Below, piece by piece: positions 7,663 through 14,370 of a stretch of DNA of 20,561 nt. Source of the DNA: an uncultured Oscillospiraceae bacterium. Its GTDB lineage: Bacteria; Bacillota; Clostridia; Oscillospirales; Oscillospiraceae. Location: contig CAKTQE010000042.1 of the NCBI GenBank assembly GCA_934593275.1, positions 1 through 20,561 on the forward strand, written 5' to 3'. The position numbers were made by a program, and so were the translations under genes. The notes beneath the pieces are model-generated. The model was not told where the DNA came from. It saw nothing but the letters and a program-made list of their open reading frames with translations, and searched no databases. Position 1 is the stretch's first letter, and each line of letters starts with the position of its first letter.

Positions 7663-8537
7663 GCCTTGGGGGTCAGGGTGTCCGCCTGGAGCAGGATGGT
7701 GTACTCGATCTCATGGGGGGTACCCATGGCCACGGTGTCCGCCGTCACGGGAATCTCCACGCCCAACTTCTCCACAGGGATCTGGAAGGTGGAGCCACCC
7801 TCGGTGGTGATGGGCAGGTACTTTTCGCCCTCCACGATCATGTAGTCATACTTGCTGCTGCTCCAAATGACGGTGGCGGTGATTTTCCCATCGGCAACGG
7901 TCAGAGCGGTGGGGTTTAAGAGCTTGGCCTTGCCGGTACCGCCGGAGAGTACCGCTTCTACAGTGTACTCGCCGTCTGCCAGAGGCTCCTGCTCCTGGGG
8001 CTGGGGGTTGGTCACGGAGACCTTATGGTCATACCACTTGCCCTTCTTGCCGATCAGGGCCAGGTCAAACTCCTCGTCCAGAACGGGGACGGGAATATCA
8101 AAGCCGCTCACGGTGTCTTTCAGGCCGTCGGGATAGGTCACCTCGTCCTTGGTGGGCTGCAAAAGCTCCGCACCCTCTTTCTGGGCATCTTCCGCAAGAC
8201 CGGGATAGAGGTTCACGATGGAGGTGGAAGCCAGGCTCACATGGATGGTCATTTTGCCGTCCTTGACAGTCAGGGTTCCCTTGCCGTCACAGGCCTCGTT
8301 GGCGTGGAACATGGTGCTGTCGGTATTGAACTCCGCCAGATACACGCCGTCTGCCAGAGCGGGAGCAGCTGCCTCCGTGGTCTCCGGAACGGTTTCCTCG
8401 GTGGTTTCCGCCGTGGTTTCTACGGTGGTCTCTACCGTCGTCTCTACAGTGGTTTCGGTAGCAGCGGTGCTTTGGCCGCAGGCTGCCATGGACAGCACCA
8501 ACAGTGCCGCCAAAACAAGTACAGTTAATTTTTTCAT
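7659..8537 (-). CDS. Two-domain lipoprotein of an iron/tetrapyrrole transport operon
   Basis: A 292-residue surface lipoprotein. The signal peptide ends LSMAAC with Cys20, followed by a Thr/Glu linker built of repeated ETTV/ETTA units (28-56). Two related beta-rich domains follow, at about 61-176 and 186-285. Each begins LADGxY, has a TVKDGK/TVADGK strand pair, and ends near a GFDIPVPV or GVEIPVTAD strand. The second contains YDYMIVEGEKYLP (230-242). Domains of this type accompany iron and cobalamin-like ABC importers in Clostridia and resemble NEAT (near-iron-transporter) folds in outline; that resemblance is my inference, not a proven match. It probably binds or hands on the ligand of the binding protein encoded next, whose ATG overlaps this stop codon. 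No enzyme motif is seen. Confidence 0.75.
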   Translation of the reverse strand: MKKLTVLVLAALLVLSMAACGQSTAATETTVETTVETTVETTAETTEETVPETTEAAAPALADGVYLAEFNTDSTMFHANEACDGKGTLTVKDGKMTIHVSLASTSIVNLYPGLAEDAQKEGAELLQPTKDEVTYPDGLKDTVSGFDIPVPVLDEEFDLALIGKKGKWYDHKVSVTNPQPQEQEPLADGEYTVEAVLSGGTGKAKLLNPTALTVADGKITATVIWSSSKYDYMIVEGEKYLPITTEGGSTFQIPVEKLGVEIPVTADTVAMGTPHEIEYTILLQADTLTPKA

Positions 8538-8601
8538 GTTTCTTTCCCCTTTGTATACTTTTCTGTTGAAAAGGCACCGAACGTTTCAGTACCCTTTCAA
8601 T

Positions 8602-8641
8602 AAAAAAACACAGGTATCCCGGGAGGTGCGGGCCTCCCGGG
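8602..8641 (-). terminator. Hairpin between cbiK-like gene and the downstream transport genes
   Basis: On the minus strand a perfect 9-bp GC stem (CCCGGGAGG/CCTCCCGGG, 8641-8618, 6-nt loop) starts 10 nt past the chelatase stop codon. Seven T follow, but only after a 9-nt gap, so it looks like a leaky terminator or an mRNA 3'-end stabiliser rather than a full stop. No convincing promoter lies between it and the next gene at 8537. Confidence 0.55.
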
Positions 8642-8650
8642 AAGATTCAA

Positions 8651-9880
8651 TTACTTCAGGGTGTCAATGGCAGCCTGGGTGTGGGCAACGTACAGAGCCT
8701 GAACGGCATCGATTCTGCCCAGACCGGCAATCTGGCATTCCGTGGTCAGACCGGCGGCCTCCATCATGGACTTCCAGGAATCCTCATCGGCACCCGCCAT
8801 GTCGTTGTTGGCATGGTCACCGGCAACGACCATCAGAGGACGCAGCACGACCTTGGTGTAACCGGCAGCCTTTACAGCCTCGATGACGGACTCGCAGGAG
8901 GTCTCCTCAGGCTCACCCTCTACGGTGCCGATGAAGACGTTCTTGTAGCCCAGCTCATTCATCTGGGTCTGCATCTGGCTGTAGGTGACCTTGGCAACGT
9001 GGGCAGTGCCGTGGCCCATCAGCACCAGCGCGGTGCCTTCCTCAGCGGCCTTGGCCATGCTCTCAAAGTTGCCGTCAGCCTCTGCAGCGGCAACAACGGC
9101 CTTGGCAACGGCTTCCTTGTCGGCGTTGATGACGGTGGCATCGTTGCCCACCTCGCCCAGCAGAGGCTCCGCGATGACAATGTTCTCGATCTTATCCTTA
9201 TAGGCATCCAGGGCCTCGCACATTTCGTCGTACTCGGCACCGTGCATCAGATGGGTGGGCTGCACCACCAGGGTCTTGACCCCGTTGGCAACGGCACGCT
9301 CCAGAGCCTGGTCCATGTTGTCGATCTTCTCGCCGTCACGGGCCTGGACATGGTTGATGATGATCTGAGCGGTAAAAGCACGGCGGACGGACCAATCAGG
9401 GAAGGCCTCGGCCAGAGCGTCCTCAATGCCCTTGATGTCGGTGGCACGGCTGTCATTGAAAGAGGTGCCGAAAGAAACGACCAGCAGTTCTTTCTCACCA
9501 ATTTCGTCCTGGTTCCGAGGATCATCCAGTTTGGCATCACCGGTATCCAGACCAAAGTACTCGGGGCTGGCTTCTTCGCCCTCTACCAGTTCTTTCTGGG
9601 CATCGGTCAGAGCGTCCCAAGCGGCCTTGGCTTCCTGGCACTGGGCATCGGTGTTTTCATTGCGGGTCTGAACATAAATGGCATCGATCAGCGCGGCAAC
9701 TTCATCGGCAGCGGCCTGGTCGATTTCTTCCTGAGACTGGGTGGCCTCGGTAGCAGCTTCGGTGGTAGCTTCCGTGGCAGCCTCGGTAGTGGCTTCGGTG
9801 GTAGCAGCAGCATTACCGCCGCAGGCAGCCATGGACAGAACCATGCAGCCCATCAGCAGCAGAGCAATCAGCTTTTTCAT
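8651..9880 (-). CDS. CbiK-type cobaltochelatase as a surface lipoprotein
   Basis: A 409-residue protein with a C-terminal CbiK (anaerobic sirohydrochlorin cobaltochelatase) domain. It has a signal peptide with lipobox MAAC (Cys20), a TEAATEAT repeat linker (28-48), a helical segment with LTDAQKELV (91-99) of FIVAR-like type, and then the CbiK domain (about 130-405). The two catalytic histidines are recognisable: GHGT with H290 and AGDHANNDMAG with H356. CbiK normally inserts cobalt into sirohydrochlorin in the cytoplasm for B12 synthesis. The signal places this one outside the membrane, as in the periplasmic CbiKP of Desulfovibrio. It is the first gene behind a cobalamin riboswitch, upstream of a lipoprotein and an ABC importer. 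The metal and the tetrapyrrole are inferred, not shown. The ATG at 9880 follows AAGAAGGATTAG. Confidence 0.88.
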   Translation of the reverse strand: MKKLIALLLMGCMVLSMAACGGNAAATTEATTEAATEATTEAATEATQSQEEIDQAAADEVAALIDAIYVQTRNENTDAQCQEAKAAWDALTDAQKELVEGEEASPEYFGLDTGDAKLDDPRNQDEIGEKELLVVSFGTSFNDSRATDIKGIEDALAEAFPDWSVRRAFTAQIIINHVQARDGEKIDNMDQALERAVANGVKTLVVQPTHLMHGAEYDEMCEALDAYKDKIENIVIAEPLLGEVGNDATVINADKEAVAKAVVAAAEADGNFESMAKAAEEGTALVLMGHGTAHVAKVTYSQMQTQMNELGYKNVFIGTVEGEPEETSCESVIEAVKAAGYTKVVLRPLMVVAGDHANNDMAGADEDSWKSMMEAAGLTTECQIAGLGRIDAVQALYVAHTQAAIDTLK

Positions 9881-9946
9881 TTCTAATCCTTCTTTCGAAT
9901 ATTTTGTGTTCCGGGGTTTTCCTCAAAACACCATCTGACAAAATAT

Positions 9947-9973
9947 AAAAGCGGCTGCATCTCCGGCAGCCGC
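9947..9973 (-). terminator. Riboswitch-linked terminator ahead of the cbiK-like gene
   Basis: On the minus strand, GCGGCTGC (9973-9966) pairs with GCAGCCGC (9958-9951) across a 7-nt loop, followed by TTTTATATTTTG. It lies between the cobalamin aptamer and the first gene, about 70 nt before the start codon. It is the likely expression platform: folded when cobalamin is bound, ending transcription early. Confidence 0.85.
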
Positions 9974-10065
9974 ACTTCCTGGCAACAACAATTTTCTCCG
10001 GAACCCGCATCCCGAAGAAAAACATGCTGGAAGGTCGATTTGTAGACAGCAAATCGGAGATTCCA

Positions 10066-10215
10066 CGCCCAGGCAGGTCTCCTGACTCGGTTCCGTGCGC
10101 TTTCGCCTTCCCGGTTTCCCAGTGGCATGAAGAAAACACTCCCCATTACAGTGACTGCATCGTCCCGGATTTTCACCGGGTTCCCTTTTCACCGCCCGTA
10201 GGCGGCACCTGTGCG
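10066..10215 (-). ncRNA. Cobalamin (adenosylcobalamin-type) riboswitch
   Basis: The minus strand carries the classical B12 element. P1 pairs CGCACAGG (10215-10208) with CCTGGGCG (10073-10066). The core contains GGTGAAAATCCGGGACG, then the CAGTCACTGTAA segment and ACCGGGAAGGC. The conserved B12 box AGTCAGGAGACCTGCC (within 10088-10071) closes it. A consensus promoter lies about 30 nt upstream and a terminator downstream, so it should switch off the chelatase-importer operon when cobalamin is plentiful. The exact subclass (AdoCbl against MeCbl/aquocobalamin) was not determined. Confidence 0.95.
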
Positions 10216-10244
10216 CTGCTTTCATATTCATTTCAGATGCCCTG

Positions 10245-10273
10245 ATTATACCACGGTGCCACAGGAATGTCAA
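10245..10273 (-). promoter_or_regulatory. Consensus promoter of the B12-controlled operon
   Basis: Minus strand TTGACA (10273-10268), 17-nt spacer, TATAAT (10250-10245): a perfect match to both sigma-A hexamers. Start of transcription is expected near 10238, just before the riboswitch. Such a strong promoter implies that the riboswitch does most of the regulation. Confidence 0.93.
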
Positions 10274-10336
10274 CGGAGCGGACAGGGAAACTGCCGGAAT
10301 AAGGCGACAAAAGTCTATTTTTCGTCTCTCTGAGTT

Positions 10337-10374
10337 AAAAAGAACCTCCGGGCCGCAGGAAGAGCGGTCCGGAG
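10337..10374 (-). terminator. Terminator of the sugar transferase-esterase unit
   Basis: On the minus strand an 11-bp GC stem (CTCCGGACCGC/GCGGCCCGGAG, 10374-10346) is followed by GTTCTTTTT. It begins 13 nt past the esterase stop at 10387 and upstream of the next promoter at 10273. Confidence 0.9.
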
Positions 10375-10386
10375 AGCTGTAGTGGG

Positions 10387-11259
10387 TCATTTCTTATGAA
10401 AGCGGCTTTCCATCTTCGCCGCCACCGCCGGGGCGATCACCCGGTAGAACGCATCGTTTCCAAAGTGGGCGGGGCGAATGGCGGTGGTCACGCCGGTGCC
10501 GTTTACGGCATTGGTATCCGTATCCCGGGGGATCTCCACATAGGTTGTGGGATTCCAGGTTTTGTAGTGCGCCCAAATCATGGGGCAGTCCCCCTGGGTA
10601 TACCAATAATATGTGGTCTCCACGTTGTACCAGATGTCCCGGTTCCAGTCCCCCCGGTAGACCCGTCCGGGATACTCCTGGGAGAACGTAGCCAGGAAAT
10701 CCTGGGTCATTTCCGTAAAGCCCCGGATGTTGCCGTTGCCGTCTTCAAAGTCAAACTCGCCCTGGAGCCATACCACCCCCAAAAACTTGTTTTCCGGGTT
10801 CTGGTCCAACACAAAGCGCAGCCGGTCCTTGAGAGCCAGATAGTAGGGCGATTGCACCCCCCAGCGGAGCCGTCCCTCTGAGGGCCGCCGGGTCCGGGGG
10901 TCATAGGTGCCGGTCTCCCCCACGGTAAAGCCCACGCCGCCGTAGGCACAGGGCAGCACCAGAATGTCATAGTCCTCCGGAATACGGTCCAGCAGCAAAT
11001 CTCCCAGAGGCAGCTGCATCCCCTTGGTTCCCGGCTGACCGGGAATGCTTTCGGGGTTTCCGTAGGGCCGCATATCCTGGAAATTCTGGGCGCAGGCCTG
11101 TAGGGGGACGATTTGCAAATTGTCCTCCCCCCAGAGTCCCAACTGCCACAGCCGCCGGGTGTGGAATTTTCCCATATAGTCCTTGTCCACCGGGGATTCA
11201 TCAAAGCCCACGGCGTTGGACTGGCCCGCCACACACAGGATCATATATTTTCCTGCCAT
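10387..11259 (-). CDS. SASA/CE6-type carbohydrate acetylesterase
   Basis: A 290-residue protein of the SGNH-like sialate O-acetylesterase/CE6 family. Block I is AGQSNAVG with the nucleophile S14. A central GGVGFTVG-like turn (108-115) corresponds to the oxyanion region. WLQGEFD (164-170) is the family block, and the C-terminal AHFGND (264-269) gives the catalytic His265. The family removes acetyl groups from sugars such as sialic acid, xylan or polysaccharides. No signal peptide is visible, so the protein is probably cytoplasmic. I took the ATG at 11259 because AAGGA is 9 nt upstream; another in-frame ATG two codons earlier leaves only 3 nt. It follows the sugar transferase gene after about 39 nt, suggesting a role in envelope sugar modification. 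Substrate is unknown. Confidence 0.85.
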   Translation of the reverse strand: MAGKYMILCVAGQSNAVGFDESPVDKDYMGKFHTRRLWQLGLWGEDNLQIVPLQACAQNFQDMRPYGNPESIPGQPGTKGMQLPLGDLLLDRIPEDYDILVLPCAYGGVGFTVGETGTYDPRTRRPSEGRLRWGVQSPYYLALKDRLRFVLDQNPENKFLGVVWLQGEFDFEDGNGNIRGFTEMTQDFLATFSQEYPGRVYRGDWNRDIWYNVETTYYWYTQGDCPMIWAHYKTWNPTTYVEIPRDTDTNAVNGTGVTTAIRPAHFGNDAFYRVIAPAVAAKMESRFHKK

Positions 11260-11298
11260 ATTCATCCGTCCTTTTCTCCCGGCCCTCAGGGCGAGGGA

Positions 11299-12681
11299 TT
11301 ATTTTTCCTCGTTTTTGGAAGCGGTGGTCTGCCCCTGGCTGATGCCCTCGGTGGATTCCGGCATAAAGAGGATTTTCACCGTGGCAAACATCAGCTTCAC
11401 ATCGGTCACAATACCCATGGAGCCGATGTACTGCAAATCCATTTGGAGCTTGTTGTAAGGGGTGGTATTGTACTTGCCGTAGACCTGGGCAAGACCCGTA
11501 AGACCGGCCTTGGCCTGGAGCCGCAAGGCAAACTCCGGCATTTCCTTTTCGTATTCCCGGGCGATCTCCGGCCGCTCCGGCCGGGGGCCAACGATGGACA
11601 TCTCCCCGGAGAGAATGCAGAACAGCTGGGGCATTTCGTCAATGCGGAGCATCCGGATGATTTTTCCCACAGGGGTGATCCGGTCGTCATTGGTCTGGGC
11701 CAGCCGTGCCACTCCGTCCTTTTCCGCGTCCACCCGCATACTGCGGAATTTGTAGACGTAAAACTCCTTCCGGTCCTTGGTCAGCCGCCGCTGCTTGTAG
11801 AGGATGGGGCCGCCGTCATAGCACTTGATGGCAATGGCCGTCACCAGCATAAAGGGGCTGAACACCACCAGGGCCAGGAGGCTCAGCACAATGTCCATGA
11901 CCCGCTTCACCGCCAGATACCAGATGGCAGGGCTGCTGCGCTGACACAGCAGCACCGGCAGGTTGTCCAGCTGCAATGACTTGGCACCCTTGATCAGAAA
12001 GTCCCCGATGTTGGGCCGGACATAGGCCTCAATGCTGTGGTCAATGCAGTATTTTACCAGGTCGTTGCGCAAACTGGAGGGAATGCCGCAGAGCATCACC
12101 GCCCGGGCATGATGCCCCTCCACTGTTTTAAAAATCTCCTCTTTCCCCATCTCGGCGGAAACGCATTGCAGCAGCCGGAATCCGTTGGGCAAGGTTCTCA
12201 GAATGGACTCTCCGTCTTCCAGGGCCTCTTTGTTGTCATAAATCAGCACCGTGGGACGGGGGGCCAGCAGCCGCACCGTCAGCCGTTTGGTACACATCGC
12301 CCACACCCCGGACACCGCCCCGGCGGCAAGCAGCAGCCCCACCATGGGAAAGATATTGGGAAGACCCCGGGCAAGCAGGGCCGTTACAATATACATAATG
12401 CCGCAGCCGAGGGCCAGGGACACCACATGGGAATACATCAGTTCTCCCACAGGCCGGAAAATCACGTCAAAGCCACCGTAAAGCCGGGCAAAAATGTAGT
12501 AAATCACCGCAAAAAGGCCGATGACGGCCACATCGCCCTTGGCAAAGAATGTATAAATGTACATTTGCTTCCGATAATAGCCGAACCAGGCCAGTCCAAA
12601 AAGCGCGGTATTGACTGCCAGCAAAACCACACTAAAGCAAAACAGCATGGCATCCCGCTTTTGTTGGCTGTTATATTTCAT
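11299..12681 (-). CDS. Undecaprenyl-phosphate sugar phosphotransferase (WbaP/EpsL-like)
   Basis: A 460-residue initiating sugar transferase of the polyprenol-phosphate hexose-1-phosphate family. The N-terminal third has several hydrophobic segments and a nucleotide-sugar-fold-like central region. The C-terminal catalytic domain (PF02397 type) begins with the membrane helix before KRVMDIVLSLLALVVFSP. It then shows GGPILYKQRRL, FYVYKFRSMRVDAE, the RIDEMPQLF motif and VGPRPERPE. These proteins transfer a sugar phosphate from a UDP-sugar to undecaprenyl phosphate at the inner face of the membrane, the first step of capsule, exopolysaccharide or glycoprotein assembly. No glycosyltransferases lie nearby, so the polymer is not identified. 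The start at 12681 follows GAGGAGAG, downstream of the promoter at 12716-12743. The acetylesterase gene follows in the same unit. Confidence 0.9.
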   Translation of the reverse strand: MKYNSQQKRDAMLFCFSVVLLAVNTALFGLAWFGYYRKQMYIYTFFAKGDVAVIGLFAVIYYIFARLYGGFDVIFRPVGELMYSHVVSLALGCGIMYIVTALLARGLPNIFPMVGLLLAAGAVSGVWAMCTKRLTVRLLAPRPTVLIYDNKEALEDGESILRTLPNGFRLLQCVSAEMGKEEIFKTVEGHHARAVMLCGIPSSLRNDLVKYCIDHSIEAYVRPNIGDFLIKGAKSLQLDNLPVLLCQRSSPAIWYLAVKRVMDIVLSLLALVVFSPFMLVTAIAIKCYDGGPILYKQRRLTKDRKEFYVYKFRSMRVDAEKDGVARLAQTNDDRITPVGKIIRMLRIDEMPQLFCILSGEMSIVGPRPERPEIAREYEKEMPEFALRLQAKAGLTGLAQVYGKYNTTPYNKLQMDLQYIGSMGIVTDVKLMFATVKILFMPESTEGISQGQTTASKNEEK

Positions 12682-12715
12682 TGGAATCTCTCCTCAATAG
12701 CCCATATTCTTAGAT

Positions 12716-12743
12716 ATTATACCAAGCTTTCCATAAAATGCAA
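12716..12743 (-). promoter_or_regulatory. Promoter of the sugar transferase-esterase unit
   Basis: Minus strand TTGCAT (12743-12738), 16-nt spacer, TATAAT (12721-12716). It lies about 35 nt before the sugar transferase start and back to back with the VanZ-like gene promoter. Confidence 0.8.
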
Positions 12744-12801
12744 GAAGCAGTTCACTTTCTCAGGGCTTTCTTATCTTTTTCCTAAGATTTCCCCGGTTCC
12801 C

Positions 12802-12830
12802 TTGCAAAAAACTCTGGGCTGTGGTACGCT
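12802..12830 (+). promoter_or_regulatory. Promoter of the VanZ-like gene
   Basis: TTGCAA (12802-12807), 17-nt spacer, TACGCT (12825-12830), about 25 nt before the ATG. The -10 is only moderately good. Confidence 0.6.
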
Positions 12831-12854
12831 CTACCAAAAAAGGAGGGTATTTCC

Positions 12855-13430
12855 ATGGTGTTTCTGTTTTCTTTTGAACCCCTTGTGGATTTTCTCATGG
12901 CGGCACTGGCCTATCTGCTCTATAAATATCTGGGCAAACGGCCCTGGTCTTTCTGGGGGGCGGTGCTGGCTCTTTATTTAAGCCTGGTGTTTTCCGTTAC
13001 TGGTCTTCCCAGTATCCAGCATTTCGCCCTGGATTTTACCGTGAACCTTATCCCCTTTTCGGACTTCCGGGACAGTCGGTTTTTGTACTTATCCGCTTTA
13101 AATATGGTCATGACTGCCCCCTTGGGTGTTCTGCTGCCCCTGGCGTTCCGGAAATACCAACGTTTCACCCCCACCTTTTTGGCGGGCTTCTTTACCAGCC
13201 TGACCATTGAAATTTTGCAGCTGTTCTGCTTCCGGGCAACAGACATTGACGACCTGATTCTAAACACCCTGGGTACCGCCCTGGGCTATTTCCTGGGGAA
13301 GCTTCTTTTCTCCCGCCTCTGGCCCCGCTGCGGAGACCGAAAAGACGGCTACTGGCTTCTCACCGGCCTCCTCATTCTCCTGTGCTTCTTCCTCCGGCAG
13401 CTGTTTTACGATCTGCCCTATCTCTTCTAA
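12855..13430 (+). CDS. VanZ-family membrane protein
   Basis: A 191-residue membrane protein with about five hydrophobic segments. The VanZ-like core is visible: NLIPFSDFRD (about 64-73), LNMVMTAPLGVLLPLAFRKYQ (about 81-101), and EILQLFCFRATDIDDLILNTLGTALGY (about 118-144). The last part carries the conserved Glu, Gln, Arg and the DxDDLxxNxxG motif. In enterococci VanZ gives low-level teicoplanin tolerance, but most family members lie outside resistance clusters and have no known job. No vanA-type gene is in this window, so resistance should not be inferred. The ATG follows AAGGAGGG at good spacing. Its stop codon overlaps the stop of the convergent noc gene by 4 nt, and no terminator is seen between them. 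Confidence 0.88.
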   Translation: MVFLFSFEPLVDFLMAALAYLLYKYLGKRPWSFWGAVLALYLSLVFSVTGLPSIQHFALDFTVNLIPFSDFRDSRFLYLSALNMVMTAPLGVLLPLAFRKYQRFTPTFLAGFFTSLTIEILQLFCFRATDIDDLILNTLGTALGYFLGKLLFSRLWPRCGDRKDGYWLLTGLLILLCFFLRQLFYDLPYLF

Positions 13431-14224
13431 AGACCGGTGTCGGATTTGGGAATGGTGATGGTCAGGACGATCTGGCTGTCGGTTTCCCGGCGTTCGGAAA
13501 CTGCCGGAACGCCAGAGCGTTGAATGCGCTGCAGGGATTCCGTCAGGCTGTTGAGAAAGGAGCCAACGGAGGTCTGCCGTTTTCTGGGGGCTTGGGCTGA
13601 AAGGAGGCTTTCGATGTATTTTTCCGCTGCCGCCACGGTCATGGACTGGCGTTGGATGACCTCGATGGCCCGCAGTTTTTCTTCCTCCCCCGGAAGCTTG
13701 AGCAACGCCCGGCCATGGCGTTCTGTCAGCCCCGCCTCCCGCAGGGCAAGCAAGACCCGCTGGCCGTGCTTTAGAAGCCTGAGTTTGTTGGCAATGCTGC
13801 TCTGACTTTTCCCCAGGAGTCGGGCGGTCTGCTCCTGGCTGAGGTTTTGCCCCTCCATGAGGGCCGCAATGCCCAGAGCCTCCTCTACAAAGTCCAAATC
13901 CTGACGCTGCAAATTCTCCACCATGGCGGCCAGTGCGCTTTCCCGGTCATCCATCTGCAAAATCAGACAGGGTACCTCCGTCAGCCCCGCCATCTGGGCC
14001 GCCCGGAGCCGCCGCTCCCCGGCAATCAGCTCGTATCCTCCTGCCACACGGCGGACGGACAGGGGCTGCAGCACCCCATGGAGCCGAATGGAATCCGCCA
14101 ACTCCCCCAGGGCCTCCTGGGCAAAGACCTTCCGCGGCTGCATGGGATTGGGCCGGATGGCCCGTGTGGGCAGGAAAATCACCCTTCCGGTTTCCATATA
14201 GGTTTTCAGCTTCTGGCACTGCAT
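13427..14224 (-). CDS. noc: Nucleoid occlusion protein Noc (ParB family)
   Basis: A 265-residue ParB-fold DNA-binding protein. The N-terminal CTP-binding domain has PNPMQPRKVF (25-34), HGVLQPLSVRR (49-59), GERRLRAA (69-76) and ENLQRQDL (103-110). The helix-turn-helix region spans SQEQTARLLGKSQSSIANKL (129-148). I favour Noc over ParB because LGKSQSSIANKLRLLK, LTERHGRALLKL and the C-terminal LTITIPK tail track the Bacillus Noc sequence. A near-match to the Noc binding site lies 70 nt upstream, and no soj/parA is next to it. Noc binds scattered sites and blocks division over the chromosome. The start at 14224 follows GGGGGAGGAAGG; the upstream ATG at 14257 has no such site. The N-terminus before the core is only about 15 residues. 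Confidence 0.85.
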   Translation of the reverse strand: MQCQKLKTYMETGRVIFLPTRAIRPNPMQPRKVFAQEALGELADSIRLHGVLQPLSVRRVAGGYELIAGERRLRAAQMAGLTEVPCLILQMDDRESALAAMVENLQRQDLDFVEEALGIAALMEGQNLSQEQTARLLGKSQSSIANKLRLLKHGQRVLLALREAGLTERHGRALLKLPGEEEKLRAIEVIQRQSMTVAAAEKYIESLLSAQAPRKRQTSVGSFLNSLTESLQRIQRSGVPAVSERRETDSQIVLTITIPKSDTGL

Positions 14225-14293
14225 TGCCCTTCCTCCCCCGGTACAAGATAGGCCCATTGTACCCCCTGGAAAGGCTGAAAACTAGGGAAAGAG

Positions 14294-14307
14294 ATTTCCC
14301 GGAAAAG
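14294..14307. promoter_or_regulatory. Candidate Noc-binding site (NBS)
   Basis: ATTTCCCGGAAAAG matches the published Bacillus NBS consensus ATTTCCCGGGAAAT at 12 of 14 positions, including the whole left half. It lies between noc and the folT promoter, which suggests either noc autoregulation or a normal scattered occlusion site. No second match of this quality was noticed by eye in the window. Confidence 0.45.
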
Positions 14308-14333
14308 TTTTTTCCAGAACATGAAAATTCTTC

Positions 14334-14362
14334 TTTACTTTTCTGTCGCAATCGTGTATAGT
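14334..14362 (+). promoter_or_regulatory. Promoter of the THF riboswitch-folT unit
   Basis: TTTACT (14334-14339), 17-nt spacer, TATAGT (14357-14362). The -10 ends 8 nt before the first conserved base of the THF riboswitch, so the aptamer sits at the extreme 5' end of the mRNA. Confidence 0.8.
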
Positions 14363-14370
14363 GATGACGA

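Noticed and set aside
8633..8646. Second Noc-binding site within the CCTCCCGGGAAGAT stretch
   Set aside because: It shares the CCCGGG core but matches the consensus at only about 9 of 14 positions and is explained as one arm of the hairpin at 8618-8641.
8681..9886. 401-codon plus-strand frame opposite the chelatase gene
   Set aside because: It is the antisense shadow of the CbiK gene, low-complexity and Gly/Leu-rich, with no ribosome binding site and no recognisable domain.
12855..13430. Glycopeptide resistance function for the VanZ-like gene
   Set aside because: Only the family fold is visible. No vanH, vanA, vanX, vanR or vanS homologue is nearby.
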